Shown here piece after piece: positions 31,953-41,846 of a stretch of 64,000 bases of DNA. The stretch is from Colocasia esculenta (lineage: Eukaryota; Streptophyta; Magnoliopsida; Alismatales; Araceae). The notes under the pieces are model-generated. The model saw only the letters and a program-made list of their open reading frames with translations, was not told where the DNA came from and searched no databases. The position numbers and the translations under genes are program-made. Positions within the stretch are counted from its first letter, which is position 1. Every line of letters begins with the position of its first letter. The DNA lies in assembly GCA_014218235.1 (NCBI GenBank), contig CM024766.1:71723207-71787206 (forward strand), written 5' to 3'.

Positions 31953-34900
31953 GTTTATCAGGACAGAACAATGAAACTGTTCTGCCCTTCTATATGATTA
32001 ATTTCGACGTGTTTTGCGATGAGGATATAATGTAACTCTTATATGCTATGTATACTAGCTAATGTGATGAATGGGAGAATGAATGAACATTTATTTTGTG
32101 GGTGGTTGAGTTTATTCGTCTATCTAATGTGTATGCGAAAAGAATGGCAATGTATATTCACCATGATCCTAATGATCTGTGGCAAAGTTTTGTTGCCCAA
32201 ATTTGTTAGACCATGTATGTATGATCCTGTATGTGCTCTGAGTTTCTGACATTTTTCCCCATGCTTGTATGGTTATTGAAATTTATGTTTTGGGAAATAG
32301 AAATCATGCGTAGGTCATGTTAAATTTCCAGTAAATTGCGTGTTGCTCGGTAAATTCGAGAATAAATTCTGTGACCCTGTGCATGCTAGGGTGCAGACAG
32401 TGAGCTGTTAAATTTGTGATTATGTTCAACTCCATGTTAATTTGCATTATGAATAGTAATATGAGATTGATGTTAAATTTTCTGTAACTTCATTTTGAGT
32501 CAGAAAAATCTGAAAATTTTCATGTGGAATCACAAACCTGAGATTAGTATGTGGTTAAATTTTCAAGTCGTTTGGACAACTATATAGTGAAATATGAATT
32601 TTTCCATGTGAGAAATGTGAAAAAAAATGCATGCTAATGTGGGAATAATGTGACGTGTGTGTGTGATCTGATTCATGCAAATTTCTGAACATGTAGTCCC
32701 TGTTAACTGTAGAATCATGTTAGGAAAAATAGAGCCCTTGTGTGAGTGAGAAAATGAATGAGAGGCAAGTGATATGTGTTAAAAATAGGTAAATGTGTAA
32801 ATTGTGCCAAGTGTGACACTGCTTCCATAGAGGGCAGTGGAACCGTATCAGGGAAAAGTCCCCTTGAGAAGGTTCAATGTGTTGTGATCCTAAGGGCATT
32901 AGGATGAAATCCTGGAGGTGGACAAGTACCACTGGTTAGGGTGGAGACTTGTTCTCCCGGTCTGCGCAGTCCAAGAGTCGTCACTGTATTGCCTAGGTGA
33001 CGTCTATGTGTATGTGATGTGATGTGTCCTTCTCTAGTGGTTTGGACTATGTGTCACGGCACTAAATGTGAATGTGAAAATGTGTATGTGTTCATGTGTA
33101 AGAACTGTGAATGTGAACAATGTGTAATTGTGCATGTGTAAAGTGTAAATTATGTGAATGAGAAATTGTGTAAACATGTGAAACCAAAACGTGAGGGTTG
33201 TGAATTTGTGATCCATGTTGTAGTAATATGAAATCATGTTAAAACAGCAAACTAAATGTACTTATAATCATGCTTTACATGTGCAAATTGCCTAGAATCC
33301 ATGTTAGAATGATTCTTAGTGGTGTGTAAGTAATCCCATGCTTGTTTGCCTTCATGTCGTGACTTAAATTGATTAAGTAGCTCTCATGTGTTGGGTTACG
33401 CTTCCTAGTCTATGTAAAACCAACAAGCTTAAAGAGGACAAAATAGTCATGAGCATGTATAGGAATGTATATAAATTCATGCTAAGTGTATTCTTTTCAC
33501 ATAGGCATTTAAACCATACTAAACTTGCTTTCATGATTAGTTTAATTGAAAATAGACCTTTCATGTATTGGAATGAGTAGAGAGCATGTGATAGGAAGTT
33601 TTATTGTGGAAAAAAAATATCTGAAAGCATGAACCATGTGTTTAATTTGGTAGAGGCATCATAATAGGGTGTTGACTTTCAATGTTAAGCATGTCATACA
33701 TCGTATCTTGTAAATGTGTATGTAAAACCTGCTATGACGTGTACATGCATGGTATGTGTAGAGTTATTTGCTGAGTCTTTTAGACTCATTACTTGCTTCG
33801 GCGTACATGTGTAGTTGGTGACGACACACTTGCGGAGGAGGCAGTGGAGACCGAGTCCGAGCGTGGAGATTAGATCGTCGGTGTACTTTGCTATATTTTG
33901 ATTTCATAGTATGTAATTGCAACATTGTACTAGCATTATCATGGAAAAATGTTCAAGTGTGGACAATTATGTATTTGATTTTCAGCAAGTTAATTATGTG
34001 GACTTTTAGTTCTTAAATGTTATCGAATCATGTATGTTAAATGTGGATGATGAATGAAATGAAGACAATGGTTCTTTTACTTCCGCTACTCTGTTCTTAT
34101 ATTCACGTGTATCTCAGCTGAATGTTATTGTTGGGTAAATGTCCCACTGTGGCAACGTTCACTATATCGACGTGGGTTGGTATAACCGTATCGAGATAAT
34201 GAGGGTCACACGGGAAAGCTCAATATGATATGTGATACCCTAGATAAGGGTCTTGATAAAGTGTTATACCCTGGCAAAGGGTCTTGTGAAATCCTGGAGG
34301 TGGACAAGTTCCACTGGTAATGGTGGGAAGGGCTTTCCCCAGTTTCTACAGGACTAAGACTTATCACTGTGCCAGTGATTAAGTACGTGAATGTGAATGT
34401 GTGTGTGTGTTATGTGATCGTCTAATGGTGGTTTGGGCTGTGTCTTGGCATTATGTGAAAATGAGCATAAGTGTGATGTGAAAAGTGATATGTGTTCATA
34501 GCACAAGGTATGTGCGAGATATGTGTAAATGTGGCACATGTTATGTGCAAAAGTGAAATGATAAGAAGTTTGTGAATGTCAAAGAGGAAATAATGGGAAA
34601 TGTGTATAAGTATTGTGTGATAGAACAAAAGTGAGTATGTGTGAAAGCCAAGGTTAATCATATGGTTGTATGTAACGAGATAATAGTATAAATGTAAATG
34701 GCAGTAGTGTTAATTGATATTTTGTTATTGATGTGTATAAACGTGTGTTATTATCCTCATGAATTAGATTATTCCTCTGTGTGTATGTGTTGATGTTTAT
34801 TGCCAAATGCTAAAAGTGATGTTACTATTAGTACCAAAATGTAAGTATATGTTTTCATATTCATGGAATTTGAATATTGAATGTACATGTGTTTAGTACT

Positions 34901-35728
34901 ATGTCGTGTAGTTAAAAGTGATCCCTATGCAAATGTAATATGAATGTGGTAAAATTTGTATAAAATCAGCAAGCTAAATGTGGAGTAAATTGTTATGATT
35001 GTATGTGAAGTGGGTTAGAAATCATGCTAGGAGTGCTACCTATCTTGTATATGTTACAATGGTTGGTTGTGCAAACCTTACAATGACTTGGGTAAAGTAT
35101 AAAAATGTGTGAGTATATATTTTACTCGTGTTAATGACACCATGATGTTAGTGAGCTTGTTAGATTTTAGTTTTACATGTGTTAGGATAATTGTTTAATG
35201 AAATTCCCTGTGCAATTGTTTAGGTTAGAGCGTGATCATGTATGATGTTGACTGCTGAATTTTATTGTGTTAATTGATAAAAAGCATGTATGTATTGAAT
35301 CTTAAGTTACTTGCTGAGTCTATTGTGTAGACTCACTCTTGCTAAACATTTCAGGAAATTAGCAGCGGAGGAGCTAGCAAGATTTGAGGTGGAGTTGGAC
35401 TAAGTGATTGAAGAATTGTAATTTATCTTTCATAGTATGTAACGCTGCAATTGAAATTTGAATTTTGATCAAATGTACTTGGAGTCGGCTATGTATTGGG
35501 AAAATATTGCGCTTATGTTATCTTTTGTTGAACTATACAGATTGTGGTATGTGGATTTAAAAGTTGATGGAATAAGATTCATTTAAATTCCGTTGCATTT
35601 ATTTGACTCTATTTGTGTATATCTCAGCTCACTTGTTACTTGTTGGGGTATTCTCCCATGTAGCGGCTTGCTCTCATCCGATGTGGGTTGGTATAACCGT
35701 ACCGGGTGGAAGTGGGTCGTTGCAGAGG

Positions 35729-35740
35729 TGGTATCAGAGC
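35729..35740 (+). other. primer binding site of element A (initiator Met tRNA)
   Basis: TGGTATCAGAGC, four bases (GAGG) after the 5' LTR end. It is complementary to the 3' end of initiator methionine tRNA, the usual primer of plant gypsy and copia elements. Confidence 0.85.
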
Positions 35741-35920
35741 CCTTTGGGTTGAGCTTATACATAAATAGCCATCAACTAAATCACATCTCTAAGTCTTTGT
35801 AGTGGATAGCCCGATCCAAGGAATAATTAAGATAGTACTAGAAAAGTAGTAAGATAAATACATGATAACATGTTAGGTATAGGGATAAGTGGAGTTTAAC
35901 TTGATGTTTATTTTGTAGCA

Positions 35921-36968
35921 ATGGCTAGCGGGGTTCGACATTCGAGCTTCCCTGTTCGGGATGAAGGGTTAAGTAGGACTGACGGAGAGCAGCATGAAGT
36001 ACCAGCACCTCAAGGATCGCCGGCGCCACCCCCGCCACTGTTGGCTGATTATGGTACGGTCATGCAAGGGATTGTACAAGCAATACAGACTCAAGCGCAA
36101 ACACAAGCGGCTCTTCAAACTCAGCTTCAGACTCAGGTTCCAGCACCAGCTCAGCATGACCGTGGTTTAGGAGGAGTATCAGTCATGGAGAGGTTCAAGA
36201 GAATGGCTCCACCCTCTTTTAAGGGAGAGAGTGAGCCGTTAGTTGCAGAAAGTTGGCTCAGGGAAATTGAAAAGATATTCAGAGCCATCAGGTGTGCAGA
36301 AGATGACAAGATCAGTCTGGCGGCATACATGCTTCAGGAGCGAGTGGATGTGTGGTGGTCTTCCGTTCTTCGCACGCGGTTTGAGGGAGTGGAGCTAGAA
36401 GTTACTTGGGAAGATTTCGTAAGGATGTTTCAAGCCAAGTATGTTCATGAGCATATACAGGACAAAATGGAGCAGGAATTCTTAGCATTGACTCAGGGAT
36501 CGATGACGGTTTGAGTATGAGGCTAGATTCGCAGAGTTGTCTAGATATGCACCACACATAGTTGCCTATGAGAGGCGCAAGGCAAGGAAGTTTGTAATGG
36601 GACTTAGACCATCATTGAGAGCCAGACTGGTGGCGTTTGACCTTAGAACTATGGGTGTGGCTCTTAGCGCGGCGTGCAGACAAGAGAGTGAAATGGAGTT
36701 GTACTTGGCAGAGAAGAAAGCCCGATTAGAAATGTTACCAGAACCATTTCAACGACAAAAGAGGAAGATGAAGAAGCTCATGAAAGGACAGCAACCAACT
36801 ATGGTACCAATAGAATCAACCTTTCAGTCAGTAGTTTCGGCCGGCAACGAGAAGCCCGTATGTGTGCATTGTGGCAAGCGCCACGGCGGAGACGTATGTT
36901 GGACGAGGTCGGGAAGATGTCTCAAGTGTGGTAGCAAGAATCATCGGATTAAAGACTGTCCGAATTAG
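35921..36968 (+). pseudogene. gag: element A gag with two zinc knuckles, one frameshift
   Basis: The ATG at 35921 opens a Gln/Pro-rich N terminus, then the Gag domain (VMERFKRMAPPSFKGESEPL, ESWLREIEKIFRAIRCAEDD, RVDVWWSSVLRTRFEG, WEDFVRMFQAKYV). The first frame ends at 36514 after a frameshift near 36505; the second frame carries on with ARFAELSRYAPHIVAYERRK to 36968. The end has zinc knuckles: CVHCGKRHGGDVC and the CX2CX4HX4C motif CLKCGSKNHRIKDC. The stop TAG follows at once. No protease or RT is present. Gag coats and packages element RNA; this copy could not give a full protein without correcting the frame. Confidence 0.85.
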
Positions 36969-37107
36969 AAGAAGAGGTTTATTCCCCGAGATGTTCCAGT
37001 AGTAAGGAAGCCACCGGTAGGAATTTAGGCACCGGTCTAAGTGGACTAGAAGCGGCAACGAGATGTCATCAAGGGTACGTGATCCGATCTTCGGGGACGA
37101 AGATCTC

Positions 37108-37124
37108 TTTTAAGGGGGAGAGGG
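37108..37124 (+). other. polypurine tract of element A
   Basis: TTTTAAGGGGGAGAGGG directly before the 3' LTR (TGCAAGGCC). The preceding GATCCGATCTTCGGGGACGA looks like the tail of a chromovirus pol region, supporting an internal deletion of pol. Confidence 0.8.
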
Positions 37125-39974
37125 TGCAAGGCCCCGAATTTTCTTTTTCCCACTTATATTTTATGTATATGATGTTTGCTCGTTCTTGCATAAATGGCGT
37201 GCATGAAGATTGTGCATATTATAATTATAAATTGCGCATGTGTATATGCGGGGATGTATATTATTCTTATGAATACAAGTAATTGGCCAATTTTGTATAA
37301 GGTATCTATTTAAATATTATACATGTACAATCTAAATATTGAAGAATATCCTATTTCATGGATATTGTGTGAGAGTGTATGAAGTGCATATGTGTATGTA
37401 CATATGTATGTTATCTTATGCGTGTGATAATTGTATACCTAATTCTACATACATAACACCTTGGTATACTTATGTATGCATGTGTGTGTTTAGTTGTAAA
37501 CGTTGTTCATTTGCATGGTGTAGTTAATGTGTACATTGTACTTCGTACATTGCATGTACATATGGAGTTCAAGTATGGTAGGTGTATTTAGTAATGTGTA
37601 TCGTAATTCTATATTCCTCATGAATAACATGCATGTATTCTTAGGAAATTTTGGGTGAGAATAGGCAATTAGCTAAATTGTGCATATTGTGTATATTAAG
37701 AATTCCACGCATATAGTATTTAAGTAATGTTGTGCAAGTTTAATCTAGTTACCAGTGTGCATGTTGTATCTATCTATTTCATGCATAATGTACCTATGTA
37801 TGTACGGGTATGATTAGTTGTAAAGATTGGATGTTTGCATGGTATAGCGGTGTATACGTTATACTACATAGGTTTCATGTGCATATATGTATGGATTAAG
37901 CATGGTTCTGCATGATTTTAAGTTCTGGCGGAAGGGCCAATTGGTGTCAACATTGGTGGACACCTATGAGGTGTCAGCGTCCATATCGGTGGACGCCCAG
38001 CCTTAAGTAGCCGTCCATATAAGTGGACGTTTACTTCTATGACCTGCATGCGTTGCAGACCCTGAAATCCTAGAAGAAGGAAGCTCAGCCATTGGGGAGC
38101 TGTCCCCAACGGCTCTGAGCCTTTCCCATCACCTCTGCGGGAAAGGAGAGACCCCTCTCCTTTAAACCAAGCTCCTCCTGCACCAGAAATAACTCTCCTT
38201 GGGCCCTTTGCAGTTGATTTCAGTAAATTTCAGTATGATTAAATATGTATTATGATTATTTGGCAGTTGCCATAGTAAGGTTAAAATCAGTAAATGAAAG
38301 CTTATGTGTGTATGAATTATGTAGAAGGGTGTGCAAGCATGAGAAGTGTAAGAACAAGTGATATATGTGTATAAAATGGTTAAATGTGACAAGAGAAACA
38401 ATGGTGCCCATAAGACACTGCCACCTTAGATGTTTGGAGCTGTACTGTAGTAGTGCCCCTACGGGAAAGCTCAATATGATATGTGATACCCTAGAGAAGG
38501 GTCTTGATAAAGTGTTATACCCTGGCAAAGGGTCTTGTGAAATCCTGGAGGTGGACAAGTTCCACTGGTAATGGTGGGAAGGCTTTCCCCGGTTTCTACA
38601 GGAACTAAGACTTATCACTGTGCCGGTGATTAAGTACGTGAATGTGAATGTGTGTGTTATGTGATCGTCTAATGGTGGTTTGGGCTGTGTCTTGGCATTA
38701 TGTGAAAATGAGCATAAGTGTGATGTGAAAAGTGATATGTGTTCATAGCACAAGGTATGTGCGAGATATGTGTAAATGTGGCACATGTTATGTGCAAAAG
38801 TGAAATGATAAGAAGTATGTGAATGTCAAAGAGGAAATAATGGGAAATGTGTATAAGTATTGTGTGATAGAACAAAAGTTAGTATGTGTGAAAGCCAAGG
38901 TTAATCATATGGTTGTATGTAACGAGAGAATAGTATAAGTGTAAATGGCAATAGTGTTAATTGATATTTTGTTATTGATGTGTATAAACGTGTGTTATTA
39001 TCCTCATGAATTAGATTATTCCTCTGTGTGTATGTGTTGATGTATTAATTGCCAAATGCTAAAAGTGATGTTACTATTAGTACCAAAATGTAAGTATATG
39101 TTTTCATATTCATGGAATTTGAATTATTGGATGTACATGTGTTTAGTACTATGTCGTGTAGTTAAATGTGATCTCTATGCAAAGGTAATATGAATGTGGT
39201 AAAATTTGTATAAAATCAGCAAGCTAAATGTGGAGTAAATTGTTATGATTGCATGCGAAGTGGGTTAGAAATCATGCTAGGAGTGCTACCTATCTTGTAT
39301 ATGTTACAATGGTTAGTTGTGCAAACCTTACAATGACTTGGGTAAAGTATAAAAATGTGTGAGTATATATTTTACTCGTGTTAATGACACCATGATGTTA
39401 GTGAGCTTGTTAGATTTTAGTTTTACATGTGTTAGGATAATTGTTTAATGAAATTCCCTGTGCAATTGTTTAGGTTAGAGCGTGATCATGTATGATGTTG
39501 ACTGCTGAATTTTATTGTGTTAATTGATAAAAAGCATGTATGTATTGAATCTTAAGTTACTTGCTGAGTCTATTGTGTAGACTCACTCTTGCTAAACATT
39601 TCAGGAAATTAGCATCGGAGGAGCTAGCAAGATTTGAGGTGGAGTTGGACTAAGTTATTGAAGAATTGTAATTTATCTTTCATAGTATGTAACGCTGCAA
39701 TTGAAATTTGAATTTTGATCAAATGTACTTGGAGTCGGCTATGTATTTGGAAAATATTGCGCTTATGTTATCTTTTGTTGAACTATACATATTGTGGTAT
39801 GTGGATTTAAAAGTTGATGGAATAAGATTCATTTAAATTCCGTTGCATTTATTCGACTCTATTTGTGTATATCTCAGCTCACTTGTTACTTGTTGGGGTA
39901 TTCTCCCCTGTAGCGGCTTGCTCTCATCCGATGTGGGTTGGTATAACCGTACCGGGTGGAAGTGGGTCGTTGCA
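37125..39974 (+). repeat. 3' LTR of element A, with internal deletion
   Basis: 2,850 bp, TGCAAGGCC to GTCGTTGCA. Against the 5' LTR it lacks the stretch equivalent to about 29540-30708 (junction near 38208) and lacks solo LTR B (site near 38460). Confidence 0.85.
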
Positions 39975-39998
39975 TGGATTGTATTTCTCATACAACTC

Positions 39999-41202
39999 TA
40001 GGGCTGTAAACGAATCTGGATAATATCCAGATCCGATTTGGATTCGTATCCGGTTAAGCGGATATTATCCGTTTAACATATATCCGACGGATCGGATTTC
40101 GGATACGGATAATATCCGGATAATAAACGGAGCGGATACGGAATTAGGTGATCCGCTCCGTTTAAGATCCGCTCCGAAACTGGATGAATCATGACCGTTA
40201 GATCTTAGATCTAATGATCTATATATAATATATAAATACATAAGAAAACCCTACCTACCCCACTCACCACTCACCAGTCCCACAAGCTCGTGAATCCCCT
40301 CGTCGCCGCTGCCTCATCACCCCCCTGCCGTCGGCGCCATGGTGACCTGTGAATGGAGCCACGGAGGGAGGCCGCTACCCCGGCCACGAGCACTGCCGAC
40401 CGGCCGGCGAGCAGCGGCTACCCCGCCCGGCGCCGGCGAATACCTCCCCCTTCTCTGTATCTCTCTCTTTCCCAGTCCCCACCCCCTTCGATATCCTCCC
40501 TCCCCCCTCTCGCAGTCCGGCTCCCCTCCCGGCGCCGGCGATGATCCTCCCCTTTCTTTGTATCTCTCTCTATCCCCACCCCCTCCCCCCCCTCCGATCT
40601 GGCGCCCGCGGGTGCGGTACTCGCCATACCCACCCATCACCTAGAACTCGTCCTCCTCCCCCTCCTGCCCTCTACAGAGTACAAACCCATCCCATGCAAC
40701 CATCCCTGTCCCTCGGCATAGCGGCCTCCGCCTTCCACTCCCCACTCTCCGAATCGTACCTCTCCACCGAACTCACCCGACTGCCGTCGCTGGGGAACAT
40801 CGAGTGTTGGGACCCGCCACCGGCCACGAGGATCTGGTCCCCCGGCCCCTTGCCGACTGCGGCGCAGGCGAAGCTCCCGCGGGGGCAGAGCATGTCGGGA
40901 AGTCGGGCCCAGGCAGGCGGCGAGCAGGAGAGGTCGAGGCGGTGGGCGGCGGCGGAGGGCATGGGGCGGTCGACGGGGTAGGCGCGGACGGCAGCGGGCA
41001 GGACTGTAAACAGATAATATCTGATATTATATTTTCGAATCGGATAATATCCGTATCCACTCCGGATCCGAATATTATCCGATTAAAATATTCGCTCCGT
41101 ATCCAAATTTTATTCGAAGTGGATACGGATTATCTGATTAAGTATTCGGAGCGGACACGGAAAACCCATATCCACTCCGTATCCGCTCCGTTTACAGCCC
41201 TA
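39999..41202. mobile_element. non-autonomous hAT transposon with captured gene DNA, TSD TACAACTC
   Basis: It starts TAGGGCTGTAAACG and ends CGTTTACAGCCCTA, perfectly inverted ends. TACAACTC flanks it at 39991-39998 and 41203-41210, the 8-bp duplication expected of hAT. Subterminal regions on both sides (40018-40160 and 41030-41190) are full of GGATAATATCC- and CGGATACGGA-type words in both directions, likely transposase binding sites. The centre (about 40250-41000) is GC-rich captured sequence. No hAT transposase is encoded. It lies in the gag of element C. Confidence 0.92.
40672..40990 (-). pseudogene. captured kelch-repeat (F-box/kelch type) gene fragment
   Basis: The minus strand encodes PMPSAAAHRLDL, WARLPDMLCPRGSFACAAVG, ILVAGGGSQHSMFPSDGSR and VSSVERYDSESGEWKAEAAM followed by PRDRDGCMG. 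These are kelch blades: the W-x-RLPxMPxPRGSFACA strand, the GG doublet after ILVA, and the Y-D ... W spacing of plant F-box/kelch substrate adaptors. There is no F-box and no start; the frame ends at 40672. GC content is far above its surroundings, in line with a recent capture from a GC-rich host gene. Confidence 0.7.
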
Positions 41203-41210
41203 TACAACTC

Positions 41211-41702
41211 TCTCAGGAATTCTCTCCAACTAATGTTATCTTCTCTATTTTTAAATGCATTTCTCATGGCAGATTGCCACCATTCATCTGCTCTATCCTG
41301 AAGCATATGTCGCCAATGTGACTTTGTCTTCTTCTTCACATCTAATTGTCTTAAATATCTTTTCCATCTCTCTAACCCATCCTTCTACAATTTCAGGTTG
41401 GCTACTTCCTTTGAAGGCTGGAGGTCCCATCTTCTTAAATTTCTCTAACAACGATGCTCCAGAAATCCTTTCTCCACTCATGTCCTGTTGGTTCTTCATC
41501 AAAGTTTTCACTAACCCCTGAAACGACTGCATAAAAGTAGCAAAATCAGGAGTCCCAATACTTCCTTCTTAAGAGTTTTTGGCCAATGGGACATTGGGAA
41601 CTTCCCCCCTAGAACCTTCTTCAATTTCCTCATTTCTATCCTCACTAGATGTGTCGATAGCTTTCCCTTGTCTGCCATTTCCTGGAACACCATCAAACAC
41701 AT
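41211..41702 (-). pseudogene. gag: element C gag, 5' portion
   Basis: Minus-strand frames give SLLEKFKKMGPPAFKGSSQP, EIVEGWVREMEKIFKTIRCE and, after a frameshift near 41300, LQDRADEWWQSAMRNAFKNR. This is the retrotransposon Gag domain. The frame runs into the hAT target site at 41210 and continues beyond it (39980-39998) and then at 28444. Confidence 0.8.
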
Positions 41703-41830
41703 CCAATTAATTCATACTAACCACTTAAATTTTAAACCAAAATGATCTTTAGAGATTCTAGAACACACACAATGTTTTATTTATTTCCTTCGTGAAAATG
41801 GTCACAGAGATATCTATCACCCATAACCTT

Positions 41831-41842
41831 GCTCTGATACCA
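41831..41842 (-). other. primer binding site of element C
   Basis: The minus strand reads TGGTATCAGAGC, four bases inside the 5' LTR end. It is complementary to initiator Met tRNA. Confidence 0.85.
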
Positions 41843-41846
41843 CCTC

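Larger units (their letters stand above)
30956..34210 (+). mobile_element. solo LTR B, related to LTR A
   Basis: It starts TGTAAGGCCCTCGAATTTT and ends ATGAGGGTCACA, 3,255 bp, inside the 5' LTR of A. The 3' LTR of A is contiguous across this point (GTGCCCCTACGGGAAAG near 38453), which shows it is an insertion. Shared blocks with A include the U3 dyads, the hairpin cluster and the terminal GTGGGTTGGTATAACCGTA. No clean 5-bp target duplication is seen (GCCCC left, CGGGA right). Confidence 0.8.
28450..35724 (+). repeat. 5' LTR of element A, interrupted by solo LTR B
   Basis: TGTAAGGCCCCGAATTTTC to GTGGGTCGTTGCA. The parts 28450-30955 and 34211-35724 align with the 3' LTR (37125-39974); together they are about 4.0 kb. 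It is rich in TATGTGTATG-type words. The ORFs in it are not conserved coding sequence. Confidence 0.85.
28450..39974 (+). mobile_element. element A: gag-only gypsy retrotransposon with about 4-kb LTRs
   Basis: 5' LTR 28450-35724 (containing solo LTR B), PBS at 35729, gag 35921-36968, PPT at about 37108-37124, 3' LTR 37125-39974. It lies in the gag of element C, with flanks TGGAG (28445-28449) and TGGAT (39975-39979), a near-perfect 5-bp duplication. The internal region is only 1.4 kb and has no pol, so it needs enzymes from a relative (the TR-GAG type). Its 3' LTR lacks about 1.17 kb present in the 5' LTR. Confidence 0.9.
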
